From Candidatus Abyssobacteria bacterium SURF_17 (lineage in GTDB: Bacteria > Abyssobacteria > SURF-5): a stretch of 63,620 nucleotides of DNA. The notes beneath the pieces are model-generated. The model was not told the origin of the DNA, searched no databases, and worked only from the letters and a program-made list of their open reading frames with translations. How positions within the stretch are numbered: the stretch's first letter is position 1; every line of letters begins with the position of its first letter. Position numbers and translations under genes: made by a program. Positions 36,001-44,260 of this stretch are shown here, piece after piece. The stretch lies in contig QZKI01000071.1 of the NCBI GenBank assembly GCA_003598055.1, positions 1 to 63,620 of the forward strand, read 5' to 3'.

Positions 36001-36295
36001 CGCGGTTCTCTCAAGTAATGGGCTTGAAGTCGAAGTGGCCTACAAGGTAAACGAGAATCGGCCGAACATCGTTGACCACGTCAAGAATAAGGGAATCGCC
36101 CTCATCATCAACACTCCGCTTGGAAAGGCTTCGGCATATGATGAACTCGCCATCCGCCGGGCCGCCGTTGACTACCGAATCCCCTACATCACCACAATCG
36201 CAGGAGCACAGGCGACCGTCAGTGCTCTCGATGCCCTCATCTCCGGCGGACTCTCCGTCAAATGCCTGCAAGAATACCATCCAAACGCGCCGTAG
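33011..36295 (+). CDS. carB: Carbamoyl-phosphate synthase, large subunit
   Basis: This 1094-residue enzyme makes carbamoyl phosphate from ammonia (from the small subunit), bicarbonate and two ATP for pyrimidine and arginine synthesis. The two homologous halves are evident: each starts with a [21 protein letters not shown]-type nucleotide segment (second half [22 protein letters not shown]; both quoted in part) and contains an ATP-grasp domain (SFTLGGTGG and SYVLGGRAM). The last 130 residues form the MGS-like allosteric domain ([13 protein letters not shown]). The ATG at 33011 starts the conserved part; upstream in-frame codons have no support. The stop codon overlaps the start of a GTAGGGGC palindrome. 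No carA is present in the window. Confidence 0.97.
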   Translation: MPKRTDLKKILIIGSGPIIIGQACEFDYSGAQACKALREEGYEIVLVNSNPATIMTDPEMADRTYIEPLVPEVLEKIIERERPQALLPTLGGQTGLNLAVDLANMGALDKYHVELIGAKLGAIKKAEDRSLFKAAMARIGLELPQSYYCYSVDEAMAGIGQIGFPAVIRPSFTLGGTGGSVAYNFEEFERMVKWGLDASPVSEVLVEESVIGWKEYELEVMRDGDDNVVIICSIENFDPMGIHTGDSITVAPAQTLSDKEYQIMRDASIAVIREIGVDTGGSNIQFAVDPTNGRMVIIEMNPRVSRSSALASKATGFPIAKIAAKLAVGYTLDEIPNDITKQTPASFEPTIDYCVVKIPRWAFEKFPGSDPRLTVQMKSVGETMSIGRTFKEALQKGLRSLEIGRYGLGCDGKQMRFRADGADADTIAQIREKLRTPTPERIFYLREAILAGFGVDEMYALTRIDPWFVNNMKDIVEMEGRLRKANGHVRRIMRGEIEPSDDKEVKAFLKEAKQFGFSDRQLAHVWDSDEIVIRNVRKRLGVEATFKLVDTCAAEFEAYTPYYYSTYSDEDEVRPSQKKKIMILGGGPNRIGQGIEFDYCCVHAAFALKEEGCETIMVNSNPETVSTDYDTSDKLYFEPLTLEDVLNIVDKEQPDGVIVQFGGQTPLNLAVPLQKAGVPIIGTKPESIDIAEDRKLFRQILDRLGLKQAPSDTVFSTEEALEVARKVGYPVLVRPSYVLGGRAMIIAYDDEHLKSYMALAREASPDHPILVDKFLEDATEVDVDAVCDGVDVVVAGIMEHIELAGVHSGDSACVLPPHTLAEHVVESLKQQTKALALALNVIGLINIQFAIKGDDIYVLEVNPRASRTVPFVSKATGIPWAKVAAKLMIGKTLKGLGIHGDHKLDHFAVKEAVLPFIKFAGVDTILGPEMKSTGEVMGIDRSFGLAFAKSQLAVNSYLPLKGKVLISVNDNDKARIVPIARKFAALGFTLMATKGTGAVLSSNGLEVEVAYKVNENRPNIVDHVKNKGIALIINTPLGKASAYDELAIRRAAVDYRIPYITTIAGAQATVSALDALISGGLSVKCLQEYHPNAP

Positions 36296-36315
36296 GGGCG
36301 CAATTCATTGCGCCC
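36292..36315. repeat. GTAGGGGC palindrome overlapping the carB stop
   Basis: The TAG stop lies within GTAGGGGCG. The palindrome GGGCGCAAT-TC-ATTGCGCCC (36296-36315) follows. The core differs from other copies but keeps its symmetry. Confidence 0.78.
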
Positions 36316-36458
36316 ACGGGCGAACATCCCGCGCCTTGCGGGACCCTTGCAGGTATGCATTTTGATAATTAGGGGACAGATTGTGAAGGGGGATTGGGGG
36401 AAAAGGGGAAACCAGGAAGAGGCGAAATAGAAATCCAAAATAGTCTAGATATTATTCC

Positions 36459-36821
36459 TCACTCCTGCGACATCAGCTCAATCAGATTTCCGAATGGGTC
36501 GCGCACAAACTTCCGTCGCTTGAATTCGCCGAAGCTGAACGCATCTTCAAGTTCAAAACCCGCTGCCCTGAGCCGCTCAACGAGCGTATCCATGCCTTCC
36601 ACCACAAGGCCGAAGTGCCTGATCGAGGTTTCCCGCGCTCCGGGACCTACGAAGATATGCAGTTGCCGGTTACCAAGTTTATACCAGGCGCCGGGTCCGC
36701 CCGCGATAACCTCCGGCGGCCGTTCGAGTTGACGAAGCCTGAGAAGTCTGCCATAGAATTGGTTCGCCTTCTCGATATCGTCAACAACGATTGCCACATG
36801 ATTCAGCGCTTTCGCGCCCAT
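36459..36821 (-). CDS. VOC (glyoxalase/bleomycin resistance)-fold protein
   Basis: The 120-residue protein has the paired beta-alpha-beta-beta-beta pattern of VOC metalloproteins. NHVAIVVDDIEKANQFYGRL starts the first module, and RHFGLVVEGMDTLVERLRAA and FVRDPFGNLIELMSQ the second. Histidine near residue 8 and glutamate near the end (LIELM) fit metal binding. Methylmalonyl-CoA epimerases and glyoxalases share this look; the function stays open. It lies between carB and the DUF2148 pair, with no obvious partner. Confidence 0.82.
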   Translation of the reverse strand: MGAKALNHVAIVVDDIEKANQFYGRLLRLRQLERPPEVIAGGPGAWYKLGNRQLHIFVGPGARETSIRHFGLVVEGMDTLVERLRAAGFELEDAFSFGEFKRRKFVRDPFGNLIELMSQE

Positions 36822-36952
36822 GAGTCACATCGCCTCCCATCGCTCTTTCTTCATAATGTCCCTTTGTTGGCCAAACGGCTATTGACGCCCATGGGCCCAG
36901 CAAGGTCTTTCCACTGATTGGAGGAGTATCAGGAAGTAATAATGGGGCGCGC

Positions 36953-36993
36953 CTCAAAAAAAGAACCCCCTCCCTAAAGAGATGGGGAGGGGG
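36953..36993 (-). terminator. Intrinsic terminator of the DUF2148 pair
   Basis: On the minus strand CCCCCTCCCC, a 9-nt loop, GGGAGGGGG, then TTCTTTTTTTG: a G+C hairpin followed by a U-tract. It lies 64 bp after the stop of the second DUF2148 gene. Confidence 0.85.
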
Positions 36994-37056
36994 ATTGAGT
37001 TGTGAACTGTCTTGTCCTGCTCTGCACGGCAGAACGCAGTAGCAAGCAGAGTCCGG

Positions 37057-37923
37057 CTACGCTTCGCTGGCGGCGCGTTCCGCTATCTTGGCGCGGGTTT
37101 CCATGATGAGCTGCATGACTCGAGCCATACCGGCTTCTTTCTTCTCCTGCGCCACTTCCTCGCGCTTCGCGACGCGGACATAGCGTGCATCGGTCTCCCA
37201 CTCGGCCGAGTATTTCATTCTCGGGTCGCCCGTGCCGGGGAATCCCATGAAGTGAGTGGGGAACGCGCGCATCATGTAGTTGACGACGAGTTCCTTGTCA
37301 TACTGTTCTTTGAGCGACGGACGGTTGTAATATACCTCCGGCTCGCACGGCCCTAGACAAATCCCGATCGAGACCTCCGAGGTTGCAAGGTAGCCGAGCG
37401 CCTGCGAAATCACGCCGACTGACGCCATCGCGCGATTCTCGATATTGTGCTGGAACGCGGTTGCGGCAGCCCAATCCATTGCCATCCCGACGTCGATCGC
37501 CTTCCATACGCAGACTGGCCCCGGTGTGCCGAATGCGCTTGGCCGCGTGAAATCCGGCGGTTTCTCGCGCTCCACGGCGAGGTAAGCGTCGTGCTCCTTG
37601 CAGGTTGCGAACCCGCAGGCTCCGCAGTCCCAATCGAGTCCGGAATTACCCAGTCCGATGCCGCCGATGAGCATCACAACGGGCACCGTGCCCTTGTCCT
37701 TGCAGGACTGCAGCGTCTTGTTGTCTCCGTAACATACGGTATTGTCCTGCCCGAGAATCCCGAGCACCTCGATGAGCGGGTCGAGGTCCTCGCCCGTGAG
37801 TATTTCCACTTTCACTTCCGTAGTTCCCGTCATCTGAGGCGCTTTGAGGGCGGCCATGGCGCACAGTTGTGCCACGGAGAGAAGGCCCTCATTGGCCAGC
37901 TTTTTCCCGTCGTAATATGCCAT
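37057..37923 (-). CDS. DUF2148 ferredoxin-domain protein (second of pair)
   Basis: The 288-residue protein has the cysteine arrangement of the DUF2148 family: SGLDWDCGACGFATC (CGxCGfxTC, a 4Fe-4S-type site), with a further SIGICLGPCEPEVYYN. The first 130 residues resemble the upstream gene product, so the two probably arose by duplication. DUF2148 proteins are uncharacterised. AAGGAGGG precedes the ATG; the gap to the preceding gene is 3 bp, implying tight coupling. It is followed by a strong terminator. Confidence 0.85.
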   Translation of the reverse strand: MAYYDGKKLANEGLLSVAQLCAMAALKAPQMTGTTEVKVEILTGEDLDPLIEVLGILGQDNTVCYGDNKTLQSCKDKGTVPVVMLIGGIGLGNSGLDWDCGACGFATCKEHDAYLAVEREKPPDFTRPSAFGTPGPVCVWKAIDVGMAMDWAAATAFQHNIENRAMASVGVISQALGYLATSEVSIGICLGPCEPEVYYNRPSLKEQYDKELVVNYMMRAFPTHFMGFPGTGDPRMKYSAEWETDARYVRVAKREEVAQEKKEAGMARVMQLIMETRAKIAERAASEA

Positions 37924-37926
37924 GTT

Positions 37927-38706
37927 TCAGCCCTCCTTCTTCTGCGCATCGGGATTCAGCGGGTCCCAGATGCGGTAGGGCAGCCAATTAACCATTCGCG
38001 AAATCACATATTTGTTGCGGAGCGATTCCACGACGTTCGCAAGGTTGTTCACGTGGTAATCGGGTAGAATGTCCACGAACGGACTTTTTCCCTTTCCGGC
38101 AATGGGAACACCCACGACTATCGGTGACTTCGGGCAATAGCCCAGCTTCTGGCCCGCCATCCCGACGGACATAAACGGACGGGCGTCCACGAACAGCCGA
38201 TTCGCCATCATGAGCGCCGAGCCGACCGCCCAGCCCATGCCGTACACGTTCATCGTGCACATCGGGCCGTCAACGAGCCAATCGGGGTGCAACGGCTCGG
38301 CGGCGTCGATAACGCCATAGCGCGCATTACGCCGCTCGTACACGAACTGACATCCCTCGCTGCCGCCGCAGTAGCCGCAGCCGGTGTCGAACGGGCGGAA
38401 AGCGGCCAGTGCGCCGATAAAGAGAATCGCATCGGAATCGCGGACCATGGCAGCCTCATACTTGAACATGCGCTTCCATGCGTTATTATCAGGCCTGAGC
38501 CGCGCCAATTCCTCCATCTTACGCGCCACCTTGTCGAGCTCGGCTGCCCCATGCGTGATATGGCATTCCGCCATCTGCACGCCGCCCTGGCTCGGGGCTG
38601 TGATGGCCGCCTGTGCCATCATACGGGCGGCCGCCACCACCGTCTCCTGACGCGCAAGGTCGTTGGGAGATTGTGGGGGCCATTCTTCAATGTAGATATC
38701 CGGCAT
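37927..38706 (-). CDS. DUF2148 ferredoxin-domain protein (first of pair)
   Basis: A 259-residue paralogue with the site FDTGCGYCGGSEGCQFV, which keeps the CGxC and later cysteine of the domain. LARQETVVAAARMMAQAAITAP opens the protein. The downstream gene follows after 3 bp, so a heterodimer or a shared pathway is likely. AAAGGAGAACGGAG lies before the ATG. The function is unknown; members are often found in anaerobes. Confidence 0.85.
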   Translation of the reverse strand: MPDIYIEEWPPQSPNDLARQETVVAAARMMAQAAITAPSQGGVQMAECHITHGAAELDKVARKMEELARLRPDNNAWKRMFKYEAAMVRDSDAILFIGALAAFRPFDTGCGYCGGSEGCQFVYERRNARYGVIDAAEPLHPDWLVDGPMCTMNVYGMGWAVGSALMMANRLFVDARPFMSVGMAGQKLGYCPKSPIVVGVPIAGKGKSPFVDILPDYHVNNLANVVESLRNKYVISRMVNWLPYRIWDPLNPDAQKKEG

Positions 38707-39105
38707 CTCCGTTCTCCTTTGAAGTATACGAGTTTGAACGTATTTTCCCGGTCATTCCGCGAGCGACCTGCGCTTCTCAACGCTGACGCGCTTCCATCAC
38801 CTCCTTACGCCTGAATCGATTCGGACTGCAAAGAAAAGAGAACAAGACTGTCTGGGGCACCGAAGCTGCTTTGTGTGGGAGACAAGAAACTCGTTCCGAT
38901 GTCGCACGTTCAGGAATGGGTACATCGCTTTGCGCCGAGCCGTATTCTATCATGCCCGCGCACGGGGCGTCAATGACACCGAAACCTCTTGCAGGAATGT
39001 GGCAGCAGTGTTAGACTACGCACTAATGGCCGTAAGAGATGCATATGCCAGTCGGCCCGCCAGAATAAAGATAAATCTCTCGAAGCGAAGAAACATACTC
39101 ACACG
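38707..39105. other. Divergent intergenic region before the histidine kinase
   Basis: No gene is supported. The DUF2148 pair and the histidine kinase are transcribed away from here, so both promoters must lie inside. I could not assign -35/-10 elements with confidence. The ATG of the kinase lacks a clear Shine-Dalgarno sequence. Confidence 0.5.
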
Positions 39106-41442
39106 ATGAAATCACCGCTCCAAACGAACAGACGAATCGTTCTCCTTGTTATCATCATGACGGCCATCGCAATCGGCGTCGGTGGTATTGTGCTTTGCCT
39201 GCTCTACAGGACCTCATTTAAGCAGCAGCGCGAGCGTTTGAGAGAAGTTGCACAGAGCGAGGCGCGCATTATCGAGGCGATGGCGCGGTTCGATGCAATA
39301 CACGGAGCAATGAAGGGCCCGGAAGGCGCTTTTGCCGCCACTCTCGAGCAACTCAAGGACGCGCACAGCCGTTTCAAGGGCTTCGGAAAAACCGGCGAGT
39401 TCACCCTGGCAAGGCGAGAGGGTGAGCAAATCGTCTACCTGCTGAACCACAGGCACCATGACCTCGGCAATCCTCGCCCCGTCCCCTTTGCATCAACGCT
39501 GGGCGAGCCCATGCGACGGGCCTTGTCCGGTGAATCGGGAACCATTATCGGGCTCGATTATCGCGGAGAGACGGTTCTTGCGGCCTATGAGCCGGTCGCG
39601 GAACTGCACCTCGGCGTCGTCGCAAAAATCGACATGGCGGAGATGAGGGCGCCGTTCATCAGGGCAGGACTGCTAGCAGGTGGCGCAGGGGTTGTGCTGG
39701 TCTTTTTCGGAACAACCTTGTTCCTGTGGATCGGCAATCCCATTGTGCGGCGACTCGAGGAGAACGAAAGGAAGTACCGTGGCATATTTGAATCAGCGGC
39801 GGATTTGCTGCTCCTCGTTGACCGTGATGGGAAGATTCTGGATGCGAATCCTGCCGCTTGCTCAGCGTATGGGTATTCGAGAGACGACTTCCTGGAACAA
39901 ACAACGAGAAACATCATGTACCCGTGGAACGACGGACTCCTTGATGCAGCCGCCACCGTGCTCAGAGAGGGCAAGAGTTACTTCAAGGAGTCTGTACACG
40001 TAAAACAAGATGGAACACCCTTCCCGGCCGAAGTGACGCTTTCGCCCATAACGCACAAAGGCAGGCCTGCCATCCTCGCCGCAGTCCGTGACATCACCGA
40101 ACGCAAGCGCACCGAGGAAGCGTTGCGAGTTTCCCACTGCCTCTTGCAGGTTGCATACCGGCACGCAGAGATGCTCCCCCTGCTGAAAGAGTTTGTAGAT
40201 GAACTTAAGGATTGCACCGGCTGCGAAGCAATAGGAATCCGCCTGTTGGACGAAGAAGGGAATATACCTTACGTGGCCCACGTGGGCTTCAGCGAGAAAT
40301 TCTACCGGTTGGAAAGCCCTCTCTCCATCAAATCAGACAAATGCATGTGCATCAATGTCATAAAGGGTAGCACCGACCCGAACCTTTTCTTCTACACGAA
40401 AGGCGGTTCTTTTTACATTAACGGTACCACGCGTTTTCTGGCGACAGTCCCTGAAGAGCTGAAACGCGAGACCCGCAACGTATGCAACCAATACGGGTAT
40501 GAGTCGGTGGCGCTGGTTCCAGTCCGCGGTCGCGAGCGCATCATGGGCTTGATACACATGGCGGATTCCCGCGAGAACATGGTTCCTTTGTACGTTGTTG
40601 AGGTGCTAGAAGGGGTGGCAACACTGCTCGGAACGGCTATTGAGCGGGTGCGGATACAGGAAGAACTGAGAGATAGCGAACAGCGCTATCGCCGTCTTTC
40701 GGAAAGCCTCGAGGAAACCGTGAAGAAGAAAATCGCGGAACTCAAGCAAGCAGAGAGCTTGGCGGCCATAGGCCAGATGGTATCGGTCGTGGCACACGAG
40801 GTGAGAAACCCCCTGCAGAACATACACGCGGCGGTTGAAGCTCTGCACGCGCATGCGGAACAAGATAAGGAAAGGTCCGAGATTCTCGAAGAGATCAATT
40901 ATGGTGTTACAATACTGGACGATATGGTCAAGGGACTGTCGGAATACGCGAAGCCCCTCAACCTACAATACTCGATGTCGTCGCCCGGCGACATGGTTCA
41001 GCGCGCGTTGAAGATGCTATCTCATGAGCTTCGCAACATAATCGTTCACATCCAACTCGACCAGGAAGACAGGAAACTGTCAGTTGACGCTGTCAAGTTC
41101 GTCGAAGTTCTCGTGAATCTCATCTCAAACGCCGCAGACGCCATGCCCAGTGGAGGCGACCTCCGGATATTCTCCGCGTTTCTCCAGAGCGATGGAGGGG
41201 ATTCCTTGGTACTTTCCATCTCGGACACCGGATTCGGCATTGAAGAAAAGGATTTCGAACACATCTTTGAGCCCTTCTTCACAACGAAAGCCAGAGGCAC
41301 GGGACTGGGCCTCCCTATCTGCAAAAGAATCATTGACGCGCACAACGGAACCTTGAAAATAAAGAGCATAGTGAACCAAGGCACCACCGTCGAAATACTA
41401 TTGCCCACCCACAGGGGACAGAGCCCTAACAGGACTCTGTGA
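39106..41442 (+). CDS. Membrane sensor histidine kinase with PAS and GAF domains
   Basis: A 778-residue kinase. Residues 10-33 form a membrane helix, residues 35-185 an outside or periplasmic sensor region (Cache-like), residues 186-209 a second helix. A PAS domain (about 221-340), a GAF domain (about 365-515) and a coiled segment precede the HisKA domain with phosphoacceptor His564 (VVAHEVRNP). The ATPase part ends with DTGFGIEEKDFEHIFEPFF and GTGLGLPICKRI. No receiver domain or regulator gene lies nearby, so this is an orphan kinase. The GAF part contains a cysteine group (DKCMCINV). The final codons (THRGQSPNRTL) are encoded within repeat copy d. Confidence 0.92.
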   Translation: MKSPLQTNRRIVLLVIIMTAIAIGVGGIVLCLLYRTSFKQQRERLREVAQSEARIIEAMARFDAIHGAMKGPEGAFAATLEQLKDAHSRFKGFGKTGEFTLARREGEQIVYLLNHRHHDLGNPRPVPFASTLGEPMRRALSGESGTIIGLDYRGETVLAAYEPVAELHLGVVAKIDMAEMRAPFIRAGLLAGGAGVVLVFFGTTLFLWIGNPIVRRLEENERKYRGIFESAADLLLLVDRDGKILDANPAACSAYGYSRDDFLEQTTRNIMYPWNDGLLDAAATVLREGKSYFKESVHVKQDGTPFPAEVTLSPITHKGRPAILAAVRDITERKRTEEALRVSHCLLQVAYRHAEMLPLLKEFVDELKDCTGCEAIGIRLLDEEGNIPYVAHVGFSEKFYRLESPLSIKSDKCMCINVIKGSTDPNLFFYTKGGSFYINGTTRFLATVPEELKRETRNVCNQYGYESVALVPVRGRERIMGLIHMADSRENMVPLYVVEVLEGVATLLGTAIERVRIQEELRDSEQRYRRLSESLEETVKKKIAELKQAESLAAIGQMVSVVAHEVRNPLQNIHAAVEALHAHAEQDKERSEILEEINYGVTILDDMVKGLSEYAKPLNLQYSMSSPGDMVQRALKMLSHELRNIIVHIQLDQEDRKLSVDAVKFVEVLVNLISNAADAMPSGGDLRIFSAFLQSDGGDSLVLSISDTGFGIEEKDFEHIFEPFFTTKARGTGLGLPICKRIIDAHNGTLKIKSIVNQGTTVEILLPTHRGQSPNRTL

Positions 41443-41579
41443 ATCCGTCTCGCGGTTCTGTAGGTGCGAATTCATTCGCATTCGCATGGCGAGAATAGGC
41501 CGAATAAACCATGTGAATGAATTCGCACCGACAGAACTGTTACCCCAATGGTCAACCGTGGGACAGTCTCTCTGTCCCC
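41414..41579. repeat. Composite inverted-repeat element, copy d
   Basis: The left part GGGACAGAGCCC and GTGAATCCGTCTCGCGG pairs with the right CCGTGGGACAGTCTCTCTGTCCC. The core contains GGTGCGAATTCATTCGCA and GAATGAATTCGCACC. The left end overlaps the last codons of the histidine kinase. Confidence 0.78.
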
Positions 41580-41594
41580 ATGTCTCCATGTCTC

Positions 41595-41623
41595 TTGACA
41601 GGAGAAAGTCTGTACGATATAAT
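41595..41623 (+). promoter_or_regulatory. Perfect sigma-70 promoter of the TetR gene at 41.7 kb
   Basis: TTGACA (41595-41600), 17 bp, TATAAT (41618-41623): an exact consensus. The palindrome overlaps the last -10 base and continues downstream. Confidence 0.85.
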
Positions 41624-41644
41624 TAAGTCAGTTGACTGACTTAA
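41623..41644. promoter_or_regulatory. Palindromic operator of the TetR gene at 41.7 kb
   Basis: TTAAGTCAG, TTGA, CTGACTTAA: a perfect 9-4-9 palindrome, the same size as the operator at 18.55 kb but with different arms. Position right after the -10 box suits autorepression. Confidence 0.78.
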
Positions 41645-41691
41645 CATCCCGCCGGTGACTCGGCGCAGGGAACTGTCCCCGGAGCCTTGCG

Positions 41692-42294
41692 ATGGGCAGA
41701 AAAATCGTTGCTCCCCAGCGACGCGAACAAATCGTCGAGGCGTTGTTCGATTGCCTCGCCGACAACGGCCACGAAACGGTCACCGTAAAGGACATCGCCC
41801 GCAGGGCGAACCTGCATTACGGGGTCATCCACTACTATTTCAAGAGCAAGGACGAAATCGTTTCGGCAATGGCCGATTCCATTATCTCTAAGTATGAGCG
41901 CTCGCTGCTCGAACGCATCAAGCGAGCGCGTTTGGCATCGGATAAACTCCAAGCGGCACTTGATTTTCTGGTCGACGAGTTCATTTTCAATCGCCGGCTG
42001 AATCGGGTGTTCTATAATCTCGTGCAGATGGCATTCGAGAGGAAGGGCGTCCGGACGGCATTGCGCAAGCAGCTCAGGGTGTACCGTGCCCGCATAAGCG
42101 AAACCATCGAGGACGGCATCAGAGATGGCGATTTTGCGCACCGGGATTCTTCGGAGGCAGCGGCCCTCATGGTGGCCTTGGTCGAAGGCATGGCGCTCCA
42201 ATGGGTGATCGAACCAAGGTCGCTGAAGCGGGCCGAGGTTCTCAGGCTGATTGGCGAAACCATAGGGAAACATCTCAGCGACTCACCAAAGTGA
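41692..42294 (+). CDS. TetR/AcrR-family regulator
   Basis: The 200-residue protein has a TetR helix-turn-helix domain (residues about 10-55; VTVKDIARRANLHYGVIHYYF) and a helical C-terminal domain. Consensus promoter and a perfect palindrome stand upstream. Repeat-derived DNA lies on both sides (copies d and g), so this regulator may also be part of a moving cassette. The next gene, an aminotransferase 223 bp downstream, is a possible target, though no second copy of the palindrome was found in front of it. Confidence 0.9.
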   Translation: MGRKIVAPQRREQIVEALFDCLADNGHETVTVKDIARRANLHYGVIHYYFKSKDEIVSAMADSIISKYERSLLERIKRARLASDKLQAALDFLVDEFIFNRRLNRVFYNLVQMAFERKGVRTALRKQLRVYRARISETIEDGIRDGDFAHRDSSEAAALMVALVEGMALQWVIEPRSLKRAEVLRLIGETIGKHLSDSPK

Positions 42295-42320
42295 TTCTGG
42301 CGCTTGGTTTCCGAAATGGA

Positions 42321-42405
42321 CCGAAATAGGGACAAATCCCTATTTCGGGCTGCGATTGCCTATTCGCTTCAGGCGGTTCCAAAAAAAGGACCCTGTCCCT
42401 TCTCG
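42321..42405. repeat. Inverted-repeat element, copy g
   Basis: CCGAAATAGGGA, a short loop, TCCCTATTTCGG (42321-42349) form a near-perfect hairpin. The following TGCGATTGCCTATTCGCTTC resembles the inner part of copy e at 14.17 kb. It ends with GGACCCTGTCCC. Confidence 0.75.
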
Positions 42406-42517
42406 CACGCGCGGGAAGATGGGCTTTACAGGGGGGAGGAATTGTATGTAAAATGGCGGCTGCAAGGGGTCATGGGAAAAGCATAACCGTTTGGATCATC
42501 AAGGGGGATACACAAAG

Positions 42518-43888
42518 ATGAAATCACAAGATGAACTCAAGGCGTTGGACGCCAAGTACATGTTTCATCCCGTCGTCCAGCTTCAGGAACACCAACAGAA
42601 GGGGCCGCGCATCATTGTCGAGGGCAACGGCAACCGCATAAAGGACATGGACGGAAGAGAATACATCGATGCGTTCTCCAGCCTCTGGAATGTCGTCATC
42701 GGGCACGGGCAGAAGGCCGTGGGCGCTGCCATCACCGAACAGCTTTCAAAACTGGAATACTATTCGCCGTTCTTCGGGTTTGCCACTCCTGTCGCCATAG
42801 AGCTCGCGGCCAAGATCGTGAGCCTCATGCCGAAGGACTGGAACATGGGACACGTGATGTTCACGTGTGGCGGTTCCGAGACCAACGACACCAACATAAA
42901 GTTCGCGCGCATGTACTGGTCTTGTAAGGGAAAGGAAGAAAAGAAGAAGATTATCTCGCGCAACTACGCGTACCACGGGGTCACGTACGGCGCGTTGTGC
43001 GCGACCGGAATCGAGTTCTTCAAGACGAACTTCGAACCGCTTCCGCCCGGCTTCCTGCACATCATGGCGCCTTACTGTTACCGGTGCGAGCTCGGTCTCA
43101 CCTATCCGGAATGCGGCATCGCATGCGCAAAACAGCTCGAGGAAGCAATCCTGCGCGAAGGTCCGGACACCGTTGCTGCCTTCATTGCGGAGCCCGTCAT
43201 GGGCACCGGCGGCGTCATCATTCCGCCGAATGAATACTGGCCATTGATTCGGAAAATCTGCGACAAGTACGACGTTCTGTTCCTCGCTGACGAAGTGATC
43301 ACCGGCTTTGGCCGCACCGGCAAGATGTTCGGATGTATGAACTGGAATGTGCGGCCCGACCTCGTCTCGATAGCCAAAGGCGTCACCAGCGGCTACTTCC
43401 CGCTCGGAGGAGCCATCGCAAGCAACGAGGTCTTCGAGACGATTATGAACAATCTTCCCAGCTTCTTGCCGTTCCTCCATGGCTTCACCTACAACAACCA
43501 TCCCGTCGGCTGTGCCGCCGGTCTTGCAAACCTAAAGATTATCGAGGACGGGAAGCTCGTTGAGAATGCCGCCAAGATGGGTGTCTATCTCAAAGACCGG
43601 CTCAAGGGGCTTTACGACCATAAGTCGGTCGGCGACATCCGCGCGATGGGGCTGATGGCAGCCGTCGAAATCGTGAAGGACAAAGAAACGAAAGAGTCCA
43701 TCGGCTCGCTCCCGATGGAAAGCACGCACCGCATCGAAGAACTCGTGTGGGACAAGGGTGTCTATGCCAGAGCAATGATGGAAAACGTGGCCGTTGCACC
43801 ACCGCTCACAATAACGAAGAAAGAAATAGACATTATCGTGGACGCTTTGGACTCCTCCATCGCCCAGATGGAGAAGGAAATGCTGTAG
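42518..43888 (+). CDS. Class III (omega) PLP-dependent aminotransferase
   Basis: A 456-residue aminotransferase. PLP-site motifs are AFIAEPVMGTGGVIIPP, LFLADEVITGFGRTG (Asp258 binds the pyridine nitrogen) and SIAKGVTSGYFPLGG with Lys287 as the Schiff-base lysine. The family includes beta-alanine:pyruvate, 4-aminobutyrate and taurine transaminases. The acceptor and donor are not readable. The ATG at 42518 follows AAGGGGG; a longer start is not supported. A clear terminator follows. Confidence 0.92.
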   Translation: MKSQDELKALDAKYMFHPVVQLQEHQQKGPRIIVEGNGNRIKDMDGREYIDAFSSLWNVVIGHGQKAVGAAITEQLSKLEYYSPFFGFATPVAIELAAKIVSLMPKDWNMGHVMFTCGGSETNDTNIKFARMYWSCKGKEEKKKIISRNYAYHGVTYGALCATGIEFFKTNFEPLPPGFLHIMAPYCYRCELGLTYPECGIACAKQLEEAILREGPDTVAAFIAEPVMGTGGVIIPPNEYWPLIRKICDKYDVLFLADEVITGFGRTGKMFGCMNWNVRPDLVSIAKGVTSGYFPLGGAIASNEVFETIMNNLPSFLPFLHGFTYNNHPVGCAAGLANLKIIEDGKLVENAAKMGVYLKDRLKGLYDHKSVGDIRAMGLMAAVEIVKDKETKESIGSLPMESTHRIEELVWDKGVYARAMMENVAVAPPLTITKKEIDIIVDALDSSIAQMEKEML

Positions 43889-43937
43889 CGCTCGATTCCG
43901 CGATTCACATTTCTGTGAAATGCGTGCGCATCTTGGG

Positions 43938-43969
43938 TAGGGGCGACTCGGCGAGTCGCCCCCCCTTTT
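43938..43969 (+). terminator. Terminator of the aminotransferase gene, a GTAGGGGC-type palindrome
   Basis: GTAG leads into GGGGCGACTCG-g-CGAGTCGCCCC, an 11-bp stem, then CC and TTTTT. It belongs to the same palindrome family as the copies at 5.87, 14.11 and 36.29 kb, but only this one has a T-run. Confidence 0.85.
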
Positions 43970-44070
43970 TCTCTTTGCGCCTCGGAGAGCATGGTATACT
44001 TTCTTTTAGGGCGACTTTCTGTATTACGCATTTTTGAAATCTTAAGTTCTGTCGCGATTTCGAAAGCGAG

Positions 44071-44153
44071 GTCATTGCGACCCCGCCCTTGGCGGGGTAA
44101 GCAATCTCAGTACGATGGAGAGATTGTTTCGTCGCTGCGCTCCTCGCAATGAC
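44071..44153. repeat. Inverted-repeat element, CATTGCGAG family, copy 3
   Basis: GTCATTGCGA at the left and TCGCAATGAC at the right enclose AAGCAATCTC and GAGATTGTTTCGTCGC arms. Similarity to the 3.85-kb copy extends beyond both ends (TTCTGTCGCGATTTC left, TTCTTGG right). Confidence 0.82.
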
Positions 44154-44260
44154 AATTCTTGGTTGCGGCCATGCCGCGCTGTGTTGCTCTGGCTTTGCAC
44201 GTTGAGAGAGGAAATGGCTATTTCCCGAACCTTAAACCTGTTTCTCTGTTCGGAGACTGC

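Larger units (their letters stand above)
43889..44260. other. Intergenic region with terminator and repeat
   Basis: It carries the aminotransferase terminator (43938-43969) and a CATTGCGAG-family element with extended flanks (44041-44185). No gene is supported. Confidence 0.6.
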
